Shown piece after piece: positions 6,123-7,292 of a DNA stretch of 7,292 bases. How positions within the stretch are numbered: position 1 is the first letter of the stretch; every line of letters begins with the position of its first letter. The position numbers and the translations under genes were made by a program. The DNA comes from Armatimonadota bacterium. GTDB lineage: Bacteria > Actinomycetota > Acidimicrobiia > Spongiisociales > UBA5794. The stretch spans positions 7,456-14,747 of the forward strand of contig QQUL01000375.1 in NCBI GenBank assembly GCA_008501565.1, in the 5' to 3' direction. The notes beneath the pieces are model-generated. The model did not search any database, had not been told where the DNA came from, and saw only the letters and a program-made list of their open reading frames with translations.

Positions 6123-6169
6123 CATCACCAGGCCTACCAAAACTGCTCAACCCTGTGCCAGCCGGTGCG

Positions 6170-7292
6170 CTAGCCGATGGAGCCTTCCATCTGGAGTTCG
6201 ATGAGGCGATTCAGCTCGACGGCGTATTCCATCGGTAGTTCCTTGACGATTGGCTCGATGAAGCCAGCAACAACCATCGCTGTTGCCTGTTCCTCGGTCA
6301 AGCCTCGGCTCATCAGGTAGAAGAGCTGATCCTCACCGACCTTCGACACCGTCGCCTCGTGCCCGATGTCGATGTTGGACTCCTCAACCTCCATGTACGG
6401 GTAGGTATCGGAGCGAGAGTCCTCGTCGAGGAGCAGCGCGTCGCAACGCACGAACGCCTTGGAGTTCTCGGCTCCCTCTTCAACGCGGACGAGACCGCGG
6501 TACATCGAGCGTCCGCCTCCCTTGCTGATCGACTTGGACGTGATGAGCGAGGTGGTGTTCGGGGCGGCATGAACCATCTTTGCGCCGGCATCAAGCACCT
6601 GGCCGGTGTTGGCGAACGCGATGGACAAGACCTCTCCGTGGGCGCCTTCATCCATCAGCCAGACAGCCGGGTACTTCATTGTCAGACCCGAGCCGAGGTT
6701 CCCGTCGATCCATTCCATGGTCGCGTTCTTGTACGCCGTGGCTCGCTTCGTCACCAGGTTGAGCACGTTGTTTGACCAGTTCTGGATGGTGGTGTAGCGA
6801 CAGCGACCACCCTCCTTGACAACGACCTCGACCACAGCGGCATGGAGTGAATCGTTTGAATACGTGGGAGCTGAACATCCTTCGACGTAGTGGCAGTATG
6901 CACCCTCGTCAACGATGATCAACGTCCGCTCGAACTGCCCCATGCTCTCGGCGTTGATACGGAAGTACGCCTGGAGTGGCTGTTCAAGGTGCACGCCGGG
7001 CGGCACGTAGATGAACGATCCACCTGACCACACGGCGGAGTTGAGCGCCGCAAACTTGTTGTCATTGGGTGGGATGACCGTTCCGAAGTTTTCCTGCACG
7101 AGCTCGGGATACTCCCGGACCGCTGTATCCATGTCCGAGAAAAGCACACCGAGCTGTTCGAGATCCTCACGGTTGCGGTGATAGACCACCTCGGACTCGT
7201 ACTGGGCCGTCACACCCGCCAGGTACTTGCGTTCGGCCTCGGGAATCCCGAGCTTCTCGTATGTGTCCTTGATCGACTCGGGAACCATGTCC
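6170..7292 (-). CDS. sufB: Fe-S cluster assembly protein SufB (5' end cut by window edge)
   Basis: SufB is the scaffold subunit of the cytoplasmic SufBCD complex, where iron-sulfur clusters are built. The visible 374 residues run from a DMVPESIKDTYEKLG stretch through the beta-helix core to the normal C-terminus; about 100 N-terminal residues should lie beyond the right edge. Numbered from the first visible Met (7286-7288), the key sites are intact: C138 in VEGCSAP (E. coli C254), C282 in VRCDALLL (E. coli C405) and H310-E311 in IGHEATVSKVGEDQLFY (E. coli H433-E434). The C282 to E311 spacing of 29 matches E. coli exactly. The open frame runs off the window, so this is truncation by the edge and not a broken gene. 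The next gene downstream is the HMA protein rather than sufD or sufC, so any other suf genes on this strand must lie upstream of it. Confidence 0.97.
   Translation of the reverse strand, partial: DMVPESIKDTYEKLGIPEAERKYLAGVTAQYESEVVYHRNREDLEQLGVLFSDMDTAVREYPELVQENFGTVIPPNDNKFAALNSAVWSGGSFIYVPPGVHLEQPLQAYFRINAESMGQFERTLIIVDEGAYCHYVEGCSAPTYSNDSLHAAVVEVVVKEGGRCRYTTIQNWSNNVLNLVTKRATAYKNATMEWIDGNLGSGLTMKYPAVWLMDEGAHGEVLSIAFANTGQVLDAGAKMVHAAPNTTSLITSKSISKGGGRSMYRGLVRVEEGAENSKAFVRCDALLLDEDSRSDTYPYMEVEESNIDIGHEATVSKVGEDQLFYLMSRGLTEEQATAMVVAGFIEPIVKELPMEYAVELNRLIELQMEGSIG

Noticed and set aside
6046..6150. A 35-residue N-terminal extension of the HMA protein
   Set aside because: The strong Shine-Dalgarno at 6054-6059 lies inside it and points to the ATG at 6045; the extra sequence has no HMA character.
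4981..6204. A 407-residue plus-strand frame spanning the ATPase, the HMA gene and the end of sufB
   Set aside because: It is Asp/Gly/Arg-rich without domain or signal and antisense to three well-supported genes; it is a codon-bias shadow.
6170..7292. sufB as a truncated pseudogene
   Set aside because: The reading frame runs through the right edge of the window and all key residues are intact, so the missing N-terminus is due to the window boundary.
1..7292. A new defence, mobile or RNA-based system
   Set aside because: I looked for tRNA-like cloverleaves, direct-repeat arrays, transposase or integrase genes, long terminal inverted repeats and riboswitch-like leaders, and found none. All six genes belong to known families, and the longest intergenic gap is about 140 bp.

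Overview
This is a GC-rich (about 60 % by eye), gene-dense chromosomal window with six protein-coding genes and no RNA genes, mobile elements or CRISPR arrays that I can see. It suggests an actinomycete-type bacterium (Actinomycetota, possibly an uncultured or marine lineage such as Acidimicrobiia). The reasons are a typical actinobacterial/archaeal NucS mismatch endonuclease, the SUF iron-sulfur system, GTG starts, and two genes that look leaderless. The class assignment is inference.

Layout: positions 12-1445 carry two minus-strand genes, nucS (mismatch-specific endonuclease) and, upstream of it, a HAD-family phosphatase. A 140-bp divergent intergenic region (1446-1585) separates the HAD gene from a plus-strand pair, 1586-3609. 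The first of the pair is a PfkB-family pseudouridine kinase fused to an N-terminal helix-turn-helix, and the second is pseudouridine-5'-phosphate glycosidase (psuG). They overlap by an ATGA and form a pseudouridine catabolic operon: pseudouridine -> pseudouridine 5'-phosphate -> uracil + ribose 5-phosphate. A 51-bp convergent gap with a perfect 8-bp hairpin follows. From 3658 to the right edge everything is on the minus strand: a heavy-metal P1B-type ATPase, a 77-residue HMA metal-binding protein just upstream of it, and the 3' part of sufB (Fe-S scaffold), cut by the window edge.

How the parts fit: the HMA protein and the ATPase look like a split metal-efflux system, because the ATPase lacks its own N-terminal metal-binding domain and has only one cysteine. 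That cysteine lies in an unusual CPG (not CPC) membrane motif, and the last membrane helix carries HEASV, so the metal cannot be assigned with confidence. The system lies directly downstream of sufB. The window is mostly familiar biology. The points most worth a second look are the CPG/HEASV ATPase with its separate HMA partner, the HTH-kinase fusion with an apparently leaderless promoter, and the HAD phosphatase divergent from the pseudouridine genes.
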